The notes beneath the pieces were generated by a model. That model was not told the origin of the DNA and searched no databases. It was given only the letters and a program-made list of their open reading frames with translations. Both the position numbers and the translations under genes were made by a program. From NCBI RefSeq assembly GCF_030316845.1, contig NZ_JASZYS010000003.1, positions 310,001 to 374,000 of the forward strand: 64,000 nucleotides of DNA, given 5' to 3'. Shown in pieces: positions 43,535 to 52,188 of this stretch. Numbering within the stretch: the first letter of the stretch is position 1; every line of letters starts with the position of its first letter. The DNA comes from Variovorax davisae. Its GTDB lineage: Bacteria; Pseudomonadota; Gammaproteobacteria; Burkholderiales; Burkholderiaceae_C.

Positions 43535-45215
43535 GCGCAATCGTACCGTCCAGTCGCCAGGGGGTGCGCCGATCGGCGCTCACTTGGCAAGGCGATTGCC
43601 GACGCTGCGGTGCCGAACTGGGCCGTTGGGGCGTGCATCCTGGCGGGCGTCTCAACGCTGCTCTGGCGGTGGCTCTGCCGCCGCAGGCGTAGCGACCACG
43701 AGTGCCTCCAGACTGACCCGCTGGGGGGCTTTGCCCTTCCAGCCCGTCTTACCGCAGGAAAACGTCCCGTCCTTGCAAGGGTTGCAAGTGCGCACCTCTT
43801 CCGCCGTCAGGGTAGATCAGCAAGTCTGCAGTCTCGCCTTCGTCGCGCAGAACGCTTTCGGGCCCGAGCACGACCAAGGCCGTCAACGGTTACCCTTCGC
43901 AAGCACCGCTCCTCTGGGTGGCCTTGCGCGCGGAGATTCGCTGTCCGGTTCGTTGTCACTCGGCTGGGATGAAGGCAAGAAGTGGGGTGAGACCGGTGTG
44001 AAGATCGGCGCCTCGGCCGTGCTGGCGCCGGCTGCCGCGGCGCGTTTCGGTGCCTCGAAGGAAGGCATCGGTGTGGCAAGTCAGATGTTGCGAACCGGTG
44101 CGGCCGCAGGCACGACCAACCTCGGCGTCGAAGCCGGTAGTCGCGCCATCTTCCACCAGCAATTACTGAGCCCCGGTGAGGCCGGGATCGCGTTCGGCGG
44201 TGGCGTCCTAGGTGGTGCCGGCAGCCCCCTCACGAACAAGCTGGCCGATCCGGTACTGCGCGGCGGGGTCCACATGGGCTGGGGTGGCGTCACCAGCGGC
44301 GGCCTCACCTACCTCGAAACCGGCAGCGCCGACCAAGCTTGGCAGTCGGCCGGCTTGGGCGCAGCCTCGTCATTGAGTCTTGGCAAACTCGAGCCGAACC
44401 GTCAGACACTGGATTCCGCGTACCGGAGCGGTCAACAGTTGCGCAGTAGCGTCAATTCCGCTACCCGATCCGCCGGGAATACACTCAAAGCCGCCATGCT
44501 CGGGGTCAAGCTGTCGGGCGCGGTGCCCGACATATCAGGCGCGCCCAACCCCGGCACGTGGGGCCGTCCCACTCTCGGTCTGTCGGTGGCAGCCGGTCCG
44601 TCCAAGTCAGCCATTTCACCCGAGCCAACGCCTGACGTTGAACCGTCTGCGCCCCGACGGACGCAAGTCCATGGACGCATAGCCGGGGAAGAGATCTGGG
44701 CCGAGATTTCCAGCGAGCTCGGAGGCAGCAGCGCAGCGCGGAGCACTCAGCCTGGAATCCGCGGCGCCGTGGCCGACGCTCGGGCAGCCGGACTGATCGG
44801 TGCGCAGGGTGAACCCGGCACAGTCGACATGGCATTCCAGCCGCACCGTAACGCAAGTGATGTAAGAGCGGAGTACTGGGTAACTGGCACCCAGCAGCAG
44901 TCGGCGCACGTCAATGCGACGTCCGTCTTGCGTGATGCGTCTGGCTACAACCGCAACAGCGCTCCGACGAATCTGATGTCCCCCACCACACATCGCGCGT
45001 TCGACAATTTCTGGAAGGCCTGGGCGCGAGGTCAGCCTCGAAGTCGTAGAACGTGCACGGTGGCCGAGATGCGCCAGGTCATGCATGCTGCGATCGACCA
45101 GATTCCCAACTTCACGCCAGGTCAGCGCGGAGCCTTGGCCTGGCAATTCGAACTGGAGCTCCATGCACTGGGGCTGCAGGACACCAACGTCGTGCGGATT
45201 CCGTACTCCGACTAG
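43515..45215 (+). CDS. Orphan polymorphic-toxin C-terminal protein (CdiA/Rhs-like), 5' boundary uncertain
   Basis: The convincing part begins near 43935 with SLGWDEGKKWGETGVKIGAS and runs through Gly/Ala-rich repeats (RTGAAAGTTNLGVEAGSRAI, GEAGIAFGGGVLGGAG). This is the pretoxin stalk of hemagglutinin/CdiA-like exoproteins. The last 130 residues form a distinct domain: AEYWVTGTQQQSAHVNATSV, APTNLMSPTTHRAFDNFWKA, then a helical end (MHAAIDQIPNFTPGQRGALA). The ordered His, Asn and His suggest an HNH/EndoVII-like nuclease toxin. The first 130 codons of the open frame look like shadow sequence. No secretion domain precedes it, so it is a truncated or orphan cassette. Confidence 0.6.
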   Translation: MVSVALMRNRTVQSPGGAPIGAHLARRLPTLRCRTGPLGRASWRASQRCSGGGSAAAGVATTSASRLTRWGALPFQPVLPQENVPSLQGLQVRTSSAVRVDQQVCSLAFVAQNAFGPEHDQGRQRLPFASTAPLGGLARGDSLSGSLSLGWDEGKKWGETGVKIGASAVLAPAAAARFGASKEGIGVASQMLRTGAAAGTTNLGVEAGSRAIFHQQLLSPGEAGIAFGGGVLGGAGSPLTNKLADPVLRGGVHMGWGGVTSGGLTYLETGSADQAWQSAGLGAASSLSLGKLEPNRQTLDSAYRSGQQLRSSVNSATRSAGNTLKAAMLGVKLSGAVPDISGAPNPGTWGRPTLGLSVAAGPSKSAISPEPTPDVEPSAPRRTQVHGRIAGEEIWAEISSELGGSSAARSTQPGIRGAVADARAAGLIGAQGEPGTVDMAFQPHRNASDVRAEYWVTGTQQQSAHVNATSVLRDASGYNRNSAPTNLMSPTTHRAFDNFWKAWARGQPRSRRTCTVAEMRQVMHAAIDQIPNFTPGQRGALAWQFELELHALGLQDTNVVRIPYSD

Positions 45216-45355
45216 AACCCACTTGGCGAACTCGCTAGCAGGTAGGGCAGCCGCGGCCACAGCCATGCAAATCGCTCGGACAAGCTGTGATGTGTTGTTC
45301 GATGCAGCAGGCTCCAGTCGGCCAACTGCAGTCATTCAATCGCAAGAAAATCTTG

Positions 45356-45844
45356 ATGCGCAGGATGAAAAGATCTTTCGTTTCGTCTGGGCCTTTGCGG
45401 ATAGTGTCCGTAGCGCTTGGTGCCGCGTTTACGGCGGCCTGTGTCGCTGTTCGACCGCAGCCGTGGCCACCGCAAGGGAGCAACGCACAGGAGATGGAAA
45501 CGGCGCGCTCTTTTGTTGACCAACAGATCGTCGCTGCTCGAAAGCAGCCCGCTGCTGGAAAGCTAAGAGAAGAACTCGTCGAAGCCGCCGGAAAGGTGCA
45601 TCAGCCGATCCTTGTCAAGCGCAAGGCATACCGTCCCCCGGTAATAAGCGCCGAGATCGAGGACGTTGGACTCATCAACGCTTCTAACGCCATCGTGACA
45701 TTCGACGTCAGATCTGGCTATCCCCCGGGCTCCAACATAACGAACGACTCGAAGGTCTCATACGTCTATGCGCTCTACAAGCGGGACGGCGCATGGAAGG
45801 TCGTTGCCGAGTATCAGTTGTTCAGATTTGGCGGAGTGTCGTGA
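45356..45844 (+). CDS. Lipoprotein, candidate immunity protein of the upstream toxin
   Basis: A 162-aa protein. The basic N-terminus and hydrophobic stretch IVSVALGAAFTAACVA end in a lipobox-like TAAC. A helical segment follows (QEMETARSFVDQQIVAARKQ), then a beta-rich domain (ISAEIEDVGLINASNAIVTF, then YVYALYKRDGAWKVVAEYQL). The last part looks like an NTF2/cystatin-like fold. The position 140 bases downstream of the toxin cassette on the same strand suggests immunity, but a lipoprotein is unusual for protection against a cytoplasmic nuclease, so this is only a suggestion. Confidence 0.5.
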   Translation: MRRMKRSFVSSGPLRIVSVALGAAFTAACVAVRPQPWPPQGSNAQEMETARSFVDQQIVAARKQPAAGKLREELVEAAGKVHQPILVKRKAYRPPVISAEIEDVGLINASNAIVTFDVRSGYPPGSNITNDSKVSYVYALYKRDGAWKVVAEYQLFRFGGVS

Positions 45845-46132
45845 AAACGCGATGAGTGGGAGACGCTTGAAGGCGGCAACTTCCGCTTTGAGGCCCAAAG
45901 CCAAAATTGGACTTGCCAAAAAAGCGCGCATTCGACGGTACAGACGCGCTAGGCGAACTCGAAATCGGTGCCAGGGATATGCCGTTCAAGAATCTCGCGC
46001 ATTTGAGGTTTGCCGGAGTTCTTCTCTCGGTCTCTCGCCTCGCGGACCACGCTGCGCTCTTCGCGGTCTTTGTGCAGGGCGCTCACTTTGACGAATTCCT
46101 CCACGGTCAACCGAAGGTATCTGCCGATAGGA
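45845..46132. other. Region between lipoprotein and hipA-2
   Basis: A minus-strand frame ending at 45949 reads KDREERSVVREARDREKNSG to FEFA and has a possible GTG start behind GGAGG. It looks protein-like but is about 45 aa long and downstream of hipA-2 only. Nothing else is seen. Confidence 0.3.
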
Positions 46133-47467
46133 CTAGAAGTTGTCCGCAGGGAATTTGGGGATGTCGCGCGCCATGCCCAACAAAGCCTGGGCTCGGGCGG
46201 CCACGAACTGGGCAAGGTTCTGAACGAAGGCGACTTCCTCACCCGTATATGCGGGGTTTGCCGCCTGCGCCGGTGCCTCTTGAAGCGCGAGCTCGCACAG
46301 CCGCGTCAGCTCGCGCGCAAAGTACCTGCGTTCAACGCCCATGCGCACGCAGAAGTCGGCGAGTGCGAACGAGCGCACGGCCTCCAGCTCGAACTCGTCG
46401 CCAAATGCCATCGCCAGGTCGTGATGGAACGTCGTGTACTGAACGACGCTCACCAGGTCATACAGCGGTGCCGGGGTGAGCCCTGTTCGGTCGACAAAGA
46501 ACGATATGTTCTTGCCGTGCGAATCGCTGTTGCCGAAAAGCAGGGTCGTGACGGCCCAAAGCACAAGGCGCTGCATCGCGAGCGCCGGCTGGACGAACCC
46601 GGGTCTGAGCGAGCCGAGCTTTTCGAAACTGGCCCCATCGCGAATGTGCCGCACGTCCGGCTGATCCCCCACATTGCGCTCGTACTTCGCACTCACCGAC
46701 AAGTCCAGCGCCTGGCACCCATCAACGATGTGCAGCCGCTCGACTCCGCCCGACGTCCTGCGCCGGTCGAATCGCTCGATGCTCAACACGGGCGACGGCA
46801 CCCGCAGGATGCTCACATGCGCGGCGCAAGGCGCTTTCCAGCGCCGCATGCTGATGCGATTGGCCAGCTGCATGCAGAAGTGCTCGTTGGCCACCATGAA
46901 AGGCGCCGCCTCGCGCGCCGGCTCTGGCTTGAGGATGTGTGTGGACGACAGGGCCCCGTCGACCAGGAACAGCTCTCCTTCTTCGATGGCCACCAGAAGC
47001 TTGTCCTGGTGCCCCGCGATGGACATGCGCACCTTGCCGTCCCACCGGTTGAAGGGTTCGTTCGCGCGGTTGTCGATTCGTGCCTGCAGCTCTTCGAACG
47101 GCAGGTGCCGGCTCAGCGACTCCTGCTCAGCCGGCACCTGGTCGGCGGTCACAAAGCTCAGCGCCCCGGCGGTCTCATGCCCGAGGTGGCGAAGAAGCCC
47201 GAAGACGTTGTTGCGCGCCACGCGAGCATCATTGGCCGCCACGACCAGCGCCTCGCCTTCAGGGAGCAGGTTTTCCAGGAAACGACGAATGGCGTGCGGC
47301 GCCGCGCCGCCCTCCAACGGAAGATGTGGCGAGAGCGGGTACCGGACTGGCAACGCGAGCCATGCCGTGTCGTAGTCGAACTGGAAGGCATCCTGAGCTT
47401 GGTCATAGCCCAGCGTGCCGACGCGCACGCCTCCCGCATACACGTCCAGGATGTACCCTGCCATCAC
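46133..47467 (-). CDS. hipA: HipA-type serine/threonine kinase toxin, second copy
   Basis: A 444-aa kinase toxin, only distantly similar to the first. Key residues: Ser149 in [15 protein letters not shown], Lys180 in THILKPE, Asp315 and Asn320 in [13 protein letters not shown], Asp337 in [10 protein letters not shown]. The GxxxHxKN kinase loop and the N-terminal domain ([24 protein letters not shown]) are present. All catalytic positions are intact. It overlaps the upstream antitoxin stop by 4 bases. Confidence 0.93.
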   Translation of the reverse strand: MMAGYILDVYAGGVRVGTLGYDQAQDAFQFDYDTAWLALPVRYPLSPHLPLEGGAAPHAIRRFLENLLPEGEALVVAANDARVARNNVFGLLRHLGHETAGALSFVTADQVPAEQESLSRHLPFEELQARIDNRANEPFNRWDGKVRMSIAGHQDKLLVAIEEGELFLVDGALSSTHILKPEPAREAAPFMVANEHFCMQLANRISMRRWKAPCAAHVSILRVPSPVLSIERFDRRRTSGGVERLHIVDGCQALDLSVSAKYERNVGDQPDVRHIRDGASFEKLGSLRPGFVQPALAMQRLVLWAVTTLLFGNSDSHGKNISFFVDRTGLTPAPLYDLVSVVQYTTFHHDLAMAFGDEFELEAVRSFALADFCVRMGVERRYFARELTRLCELALQEAPAQAANPAYTGEEVAFVQNLAQFVAARAQALLGMARDIPKFPADNF

Positions 47468-47766
47468 CGACCCTCGCTCGGAGATCTCTGAGCAAGCGCC
47501 GCTTCGATGGCAGGAATGTCCGCCTTGGGCACAACGAGGATGCTCAGGCCCAGGCTCTCCAGCACCTTGATGAGCTTGTCCGCGGTCACCGGCTTGCCGT
47601 TCTCCAAACGCGAAAGCACATCGCTGGAGACGCCGCTGAGGGACGCTGCGTCGTCGATGCGCAGGCGAGACTCGGCGCGTCGATTTCGCACCAGTCGTCC
47701 GAGCTGCTCGAGCGTCGAGGCTGCTGGACTCAGATTCTTCTCGAATGCAGGAAGTGTGCGGGCCAT
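47464..47766 (-). CDS. hipB: HipB-type antitoxin, second copy
   Basis: A 100-aa XRE protein. The HTH lies in [20 protein letters not shown] with the following [20 protein letters not shown], the classic XRE end. The C-terminal strand is [14 protein letters not shown], as in HipB dimers. The N-terminal 20 residues form an arm. It starts at 47766, only 4 bases from the left arm of the dyad at 47770-47835, and overlaps hipA-2 by 4 bases (ATGA). Confidence 0.9.
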   Translation of the reverse strand: MARTLPAFEKNLSPAASTLEQLGRLVRNRRAESRLRIDDAASLSGVSSDVLSRLENGKPVTADKLIKVLESLGLSILVVPKADIPAIEAALAQRSPSEGR

Positions 47767-47769
47767 ATT

Positions 47770-47835
47770 GTTCCGACGATACGAAACTATACGCTGAAAA
47801 CTAAAAGCCTTTCATTAGTTTCGGTATTACGGAAC
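47770..47835. promoter_or_regulatory. Long interrupted dyad upstream of hipBA-2 (putative HipB operator)
   Basis: Outer arms GTTCCG (47770-47775) and CGGAAC (47830-47835), and inner arms CGAAACTA (47782-47789) and TAGTTTCG (47816-47823), are perfectly symmetric about one centre. On the minus strand the inner left arm contains TATAGT, a plausible -10 for hipB-2. This suggests two HipB dimers bracketing the promoter. Confidence 0.6.
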
Positions 47836-47959
47836 AACCGCTCAAGCGTGTCGAGAAGGCTTTTGTTTCGACTTAGCGAAACAAAACTGCGCGAGCGGTG
47901 GGCCTGGATCATCGTGGCGTTCTCCCATCGGCCAAACGAGAACATAGGGTTTTCCCTGT

Positions 47960-48001
47960 TTGCATACGTATGCAAGCAACCCACATTGCATACGTATGCA
48001 A
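47960..48001. promoter_or_regulatory. Two identical 16-bp palindromes, probable LacI-family operators
   Basis: TTGCATACGTATGCAA occurs at 47960-47975 and again at 47986-48001, centres 26 bases apart. Both are perfect palindromes with a central CG, the form LacI/GalR proteins bind. The second ends 23 bases before the first gene of the catabolic operon, which encodes a LacI-family protein as its third gene. Confidence 0.8.
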
Positions 48002-48024
48002 ATCTTGAACATCCGGGAAAACAC

Positions 48025-49347
48025 ATGATCAGATATCTCAAGCGCGGCAAGGACGTCCAGGTCCGCGCCGAGGATGACGCCAAGGTGCGTGCCACGGTCG
48101 AAGGCATCATCAAGGCCGTCGAAGCGCGGGGCGATGCGGCCGTGCGCGACTTCAGCCGCCAGTTCGACAACTGGGACCCGGCCGATTTCCGGCTCTCGGC
48201 CGACGCGATCGAGAAGGCGCGCAAGAGCCTCTCGGCCCGAGAGATCGAGGACATCAGCTTCGCCCAGAAGCAGGTGCGCAATTTCGCGCAGATCCAGCGC
48301 GACTCCATGAAAGACGTGGAGGTCGAGACCTTTCCCGGCGTCGTGCTCGGCCACAGGAACATCCCCGTGAACGCGGTCGGCTGCTACATCCCCGGCGGCA
48401 AGTACCCGCTGCTGGCCTCCGCCCACATGAGCGTGCTGACCGCCAAGGTGGCGGGCGTGAAGCGCGTGGTCGCGACCGCGCCGCCCTACCAGGGCGCGCC
48501 GCATCCGGCGATCGTCACCGCCATGTCGATGGCCGGCGCCGACGAAATCCTGGTGCTCGGCGGGGTCCAGGCCGTGGTGGCCATGGCCGTCGGCACGCAA
48601 AGCATCGCGCCCGTGGACATGCTGGTCGGCCCCGGCAACATGTATGTGGCCGAAGCCAAGCGCCAGCTGTATGGCCGCGTCGGCATCGACCTGTTCGCGG
48701 GGCCGACCGAGACGCTGGTGATCGCCGACGAGACCGCCGACGGCGAGATGTGCGCGGTCGACCTTCTGGGCCAGGCCGAGCACGGACCGACCTCGCCCGC
48801 CATCCTGCTGACCACGAGCGAACAGCTCGCACGCGACACGATGGCCGAGATCGCGCGTCAACTCGCCATCCTGCCGACCGCCGCGATCGCCTCGGTGAGC
48901 TGGGCCGAATACGGCGAAGTGATCGTCTGCGACACGCAGGAAGAGATGCTGCAGAAGGCCGACGAGCTCGCCTTCGAGCACGTGCAGGTGATCACGCGCG
49001 ACCCCGACTACTTCCTGCAGCACATGACGAACTACGGCGGCCTGTTCCTGGGCGCGCGCACCAACGTGAGCTTCGGCGACAAGGTGATCGGCACCAACCA
49101 CACGCTGCCGACCAACCGCAACGCGCGCTACACCGGCGGACTCTGGGTCGGGAAGTTCCTCAAGACATGTACCTATCAGAAAGTGCTGACCGACGAGGCC
49201 AGCGCGCTGATGGGCGAGTACTGCTCGCGCCTGTGCCACATGGAGAACTTCGCCGGCCACGGCGAGCAGGCCAACCTGCGGGTGCGTCGCTACGGCACCC
49301 GGGCCGATGTGCCGTGGTATCAGCCGGTTCCGGCCCTGGAGGCCTGA
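48025..49347 (+). CDS. Histidinol-dehydrogenase-like enzyme (HpsN-type subgroup)
   Basis: A 440-aa Zn/NAD alcohol dehydrogenase of the HisD fold. Signatures: [71 protein letters not shown] and [16 protein letters not shown]. Family HisD has PAGPSE where this has FAGPTE, as in catabolic paralogues such as sulfopropanediol 3-dehydrogenase HpsN. The genomic context is catabolic, with no his genes, so histidine synthesis is unlikely. It opens the operon, and the SDR start lies 2 bases after its stop. Which diol or hydroxy compound it oxidises is unknown. Confidence 0.85.
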   Translation: MIRYLKRGKDVQVRAEDDAKVRATVEGIIKAVEARGDAAVRDFSRQFDNWDPADFRLSADAIEKARKSLSAREIEDISFAQKQVRNFAQIQRDSMKDVEVETFPGVVLGHRNIPVNAVGCYIPGGKYPLLASAHMSVLTAKVAGVKRVVATAPPYQGAPHPAIVTAMSMAGADEILVLGGVQAVVAMAVGTQSIAPVDMLVGPGNMYVAEAKRQLYGRVGIDLFAGPTETLVIADETADGEMCAVDLLGQAEHGPTSPAILLTTSEQLARDTMAEIARQLAILPTAAIASVSWAEYGEVIVCDTQEEMLQKADELAFEHVQVITRDPDYFLQHMTNYGGLFLGARTNVSFGDKVIGTNHTLPTNRNARYTGGLWVGKFLKTCTYQKVLTDEASALMGEYCSRLCHMENFAGHGEQANLRVRRYGTRADVPWYQPVPALEA

Positions 49348-49349
49348 GC

Positions 49350-50111
49350 ATGCTGCCGCGTGCGCCGAACTTCCGCATCGACGGGCGCCGCGCGCTGGTG
49401 ACCGGCGCCGGGCGCGGCATCGGCCTGGCTGCCGCCGCGGCGCTGGCGCAGGCCGGTGCCGCCGTGACCCTTGCCGCGCGTTCCGAAAGCGAGCTGCGCG
49501 AGGCCTGCCGGCAGATCCGCGCCGAGGGCGGTTGCTGCGACCACCTGGTGCTGGACGTGACCGATTCACAGGCGGTGAACGAAAAGCTCACCGCGGCCGG
49601 GCCGTTCCAGATCCTCGTCAACAACGCCGGCCTGAACCGGCCGAAGCCGTTGGTGGAGGTGGAAGACAGCGACATCGACGCCGTCTTCGACCTCAACGTG
49701 AAGGCCGCCTTCTACGTGACCCGCACGGTGACGCGCGGGCTGCTGGCGGCCGGCCTGCCGGGCTCGATCATCAACATCTCGTCCCAGATGGGCGTGGTGG
49801 GCAGTCCGCGCCGCACGCTCTACTGCGCCAGCAAGCACGCGATGGAAGGCATGACCAAGGCCTTGGCGTGGGAACTGGGGCCGGCGGGCATCCGCGTCAA
49901 CACAGTCTGCCCGACCTTCATCGAGACCGCGATGACGGCCGGCATGTTCGCGGATGCGAGCTTCCGCGACTGGGTCACCTCGAGGATCGCACTGGGCCGG
50001 CTGGGCCAGGTCGAAGAGATCACGGGCGCCATCGTGTTCCTGGCGAGCGACGCCGCGAGCCTCATGACCGGCAGCGCGCTGATGCTCGATGGCGGCTGGA
50101 GCGCCGCATGA
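49350..50111 (+). CDS. Short-chain dehydrogenase/reductase
   Basis: A 253-aa classical SDR. NAD-binding TGAGRGIG near residue 18, NNAG near 90, Ser in NISSQMGVVGSP, catalytic YCASKHAMEGMTK, and the C-terminal GSALMLDGGWSAA. GGAGG sits before the ATG at the end of the upstream gene. The stop overlaps the LacI start (ATGA). With the HisD-like enzyme it would perform successive oxidations of a hydroxylated substrate. Confidence 0.9.
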   Translation: MLPRAPNFRIDGRRALVTGAGRGIGLAAAAALAQAGAAVTLAARSESELREACRQIRAEGGCCDHLVLDVTDSQAVNEKLTAAGPFQILVNNAGLNRPKPLVEVEDSDIDAVFDLNVKAAFYVTRTVTRGLLAAGLPGSIINISSQMGVVGSPRRTLYCASKHAMEGMTKALAWELGPAGIRVNTVCPTFIETAMTAGMFADASFRDWVTSRIALGRLGQVEEITGAIVFLASDAASLMTGSALMLDGGWSAA

Positions 50112-51121
50112 AGTCCAGCGCCACGGCCCAGGAAGTGGCACGGCTCGCGCAGGTGTCGCAGTCGGCCGTCAGCCGGACCTTCACGCCGGGTGCCAGCGTG
50201 TCGGAGGACACGCGCAACCGCGTGCTCGCCGCCGCCAAGACGCTGGGCTATCGGCCCAATGCGCTGGCGCGCAGCCTGATCACGCGACGCAGCCGGATCA
50301 TCGCGCTGGTGATGAGCTACCTGCAGAACCAGTTCTACCCGCTGGTGATCGAAAAACTCTCTCAAAGCCTGCAGAAGCAGGGCTACCACGTCCTGATGTT
50401 CATCAGCGACCTGGAGGAGACCGACGGCGTGCTGGCGGAGATCCTGCAGTACCAGGTCGACGGCATCGTGATGGCCTCGGCGATGCTGTCGCCCGACCTG
50501 GCGCGGCAATGCGCCGAGTCGGGCGTGCCGGTGGTGCTGTTCAACCGGGTGCCCGACATCAGCGCATTCGCACGCCACAGCACCAGCTCGGTGACCTCCG
50601 ACAACCATCGCGGCGGCCGGATGGTGGCCGAACTGCTGCTGGCGCGCGGCCATCGCCGCATCGCTTTCCTGGCCGGCCTCGAAAAATCGTCGACCAACCT
50701 GGAGCGTGAGCGCGGCTTCAACGAGGTGCTGGAAGCGGCGGGCGTCGCGGTGTTCCGCCGCGCTGTTGGCCACTACAGCTTCGAGCTCGCGAAAGTGGCC
50801 ACGCGCGAGTTGTTCGCCGGCGCCGATCTGCCCGACGCGGTGTTCGTCGCCAACGACCACATGGCCATCGCCGCGATGGACGTGCTGCGCCAGGAAATCG
50901 GCCTGCGCGTGCCCGAGGACGTCAGCGTGGTCGGCTTCGACGACGTGCCGCAGGCGTCCTGGGGCGCCTATCGCCTCACGACCGTGGTGCAGAGCGTCGA
51001 GGACATGGTCGAGGCCACCGTCGAGCTGTTGCACGAGCAGATGCGCGAGGGTACGCACCCTCGGAACGTCGTGATTCCATGCCGCGTCGTCGAGCGCGAC
51101 TCGGTGCGCGCGGCCGGTTGA
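50108..51121 (+). CDS. LacI-family transcriptional regulator
   Basis: A 337-aa regulator. N-terminal HTH ATAQEVARLAQVSQSAVSRT with the hinge helix in YRPNALARSLITRRSRIIAL. The periplasmic-binding-like effector domain includes DGIVMASAMLS, TSDNHRGGRMVAELL and ANDHMAIAAMDVLRQEIGL. It is inside the operon it probably controls. The two TTGCATACGTATGCAA sites upstream are its likely operators, giving autoregulation. Confidence 0.92.
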   Translation: MKSSATAQEVARLAQVSQSAVSRTFTPGASVSEDTRNRVLAAAKTLGYRPNALARSLITRRSRIIALVMSYLQNQFYPLVIEKLSQSLQKQGYHVLMFISDLEETDGVLAEILQYQVDGIVMASAMLSPDLARQCAESGVPVVLFNRVPDISAFARHSTSSVTSDNHRGGRMVAELLLARGHRRIAFLAGLEKSSTNLERERGFNEVLEAAGVAVFRRAVGHYSFELAKVATRELFAGADLPDAVFVANDHMAIAAMDVLRQEIGLRVPEDVSVVGFDDVPQASWGAYRLTTVVQSVEDMVEATVELLHEQMREGTHPRNVVIPCRVVERDSVRAAG

Positions 51122-51170
51122 GCCGGTCCGCGCTCTTTCATCTTTCATCCATTCGAACAGGAGACTTTTG

Positions 51171-52163
51171 ATGATCCCACGCATCCGCGCATTCGCCGTG
51201 GCCGGCCTGGCCTTGGTGGCGCTGGCCGCCGTCCCGGCCTCGGCCCATGCGCAGCAGGCCCCGGCCTGGCCGACCAAGCCGATCAAGTACGTGGTGCCCT
51301 TCTCGGCCGGCGGCGTCTCCGACGGCGTGGCGCGGCTGGTGGCGCAGCATCTGGGCGAGCGAATCGGCCAGCCCGTGGTGATCGAGAACAAGCCGGGCGT
51401 CTCGGGCATCGTCGGCACGCAGTCGGTTGCTCGCTCGGCGCCCGATGGCTACACGCTGATGGGCGGCACCATCACCACCCACGCGGTCAACCCCTTCTTC
51501 AGCAAGAACCTGGGCTACGAGCCTGTCAACGACTTCGTGCCGGTGAACCTGGTCGGCATGGTCAGCAATGTGCTGGTGGTACCGGCGGGCAGCCGCTTCA
51601 ATTCGGTGGCGCAGATCGTGGCCGAACTCAAGGCCAGGCCCGACAGCCTGACCTACGGCACCGCGGGCGCCGGCACCTCGCAGCACCTGTCGGGCCAGCT
51701 GTTCCAGAGCATCACCCACACCCGCATGCGCCAGATCATCTACAAGGGCGGCTCGCAGGCGATGGTGGACCTGATCGGCGGCCAGATCGACATGGTGTTC
51801 GAGACCGTCGCGGCGGCGCGGCCGATGATCGACGGCCAGCGCGTGAAGGTGCTCGGTGTGACCTCGAGCCGGCGCCTGGCCAGCTTGCCGGGCGTGCCCA
51901 CGCTGGCCGAAGCCGGCGTGTCCGATTTCGAGATGCAATCGTGGCAAGGCGTGTTCGCGCCGGCAGGAACGCCGAAGCCGATCGTCGACCGCCTGAGCCG
52001 CGAGATCGCTGCGATCGTCGCGCTGCCCGATGTGCAGGAGAAGCTGCGCAAGCTCGGCGTGGAGCCCGACGGGCGCGCCTCCGAGGCCTTCACTGCGTTC
52101 CAGCGCGCCGAAATCGCGAAATGGGGCAAGGTGATCCAGGAGGCCGGCATCCAGGCCGAATGA
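51171..52163 (+). CDS. Bug/TctC-family solute-binding protein
   Basis: A 330-aa periplasmic receptor with a signal peptide ending SAHAQQ. Family marks: [20 protein letters not shown] near the N-terminus, [41 protein letters not shown] and the C-terminal half with [20 protein letters not shown]. Bug proteins bind carboxylates and other small acids for tripartite tricarboxylate transporters. No TctA/TctB genes are present here. A GGAG site lies 10 bases upstream. Confidence 0.92.
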   Translation: MIPRIRAFAVAGLALVALAAVPASAHAQQAPAWPTKPIKYVVPFSAGGVSDGVARLVAQHLGERIGQPVVIENKPGVSGIVGTQSVARSAPDGYTLMGGTITTHAVNPFFSKNLGYEPVNDFVPVNLVGMVSNVLVVPAGSRFNSVAQIVAELKARPDSLTYGTAGAGTSQHLSGQLFQSITHTRMRQIIYKGGSQAMVDLIGGQIDMVFETVAAARPMIDGQRVKVLGVTSSRRLASLPGVPTLAEAGVSDFEMQSWQGVFAPAGTPKPIVDRLSREIAAIVALPDVQEKLRKLGVEPDGRASEAFTAFQRAEIAKWGKVIQEAGIQAE

Positions 52164-52188
52164 AACCATCCCACCCGGACCCATCGAC

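Noticed and set aside
46010..47491. 493-codon plus-strand frame opposite hipA-2
   Set aside because: Antisense shadow; the minus strand encodes an intact HipA with all catalytic residues.
47080..48024. N-terminal extension of the HisD-like frame
   Set aside because: The upstream part lies over hipBA-2 and its promoter; the conserved protein begins at [10 protein letters not shown] (48025), after the LacI operators.
48025..49347. Assignment as hisD of histidine biosynthesis
   Set aside because: No his genes nearby, a LacI-controlled catabolic operon and the FAGPTE variant motif argue for a catabolic paralogue.
47842..49569. 575-codon minus-strand frame opposite the HisD-like gene
   Set aside because: His/Arg/Asp-rich shadow with no fold; the sense gene is unambiguous.
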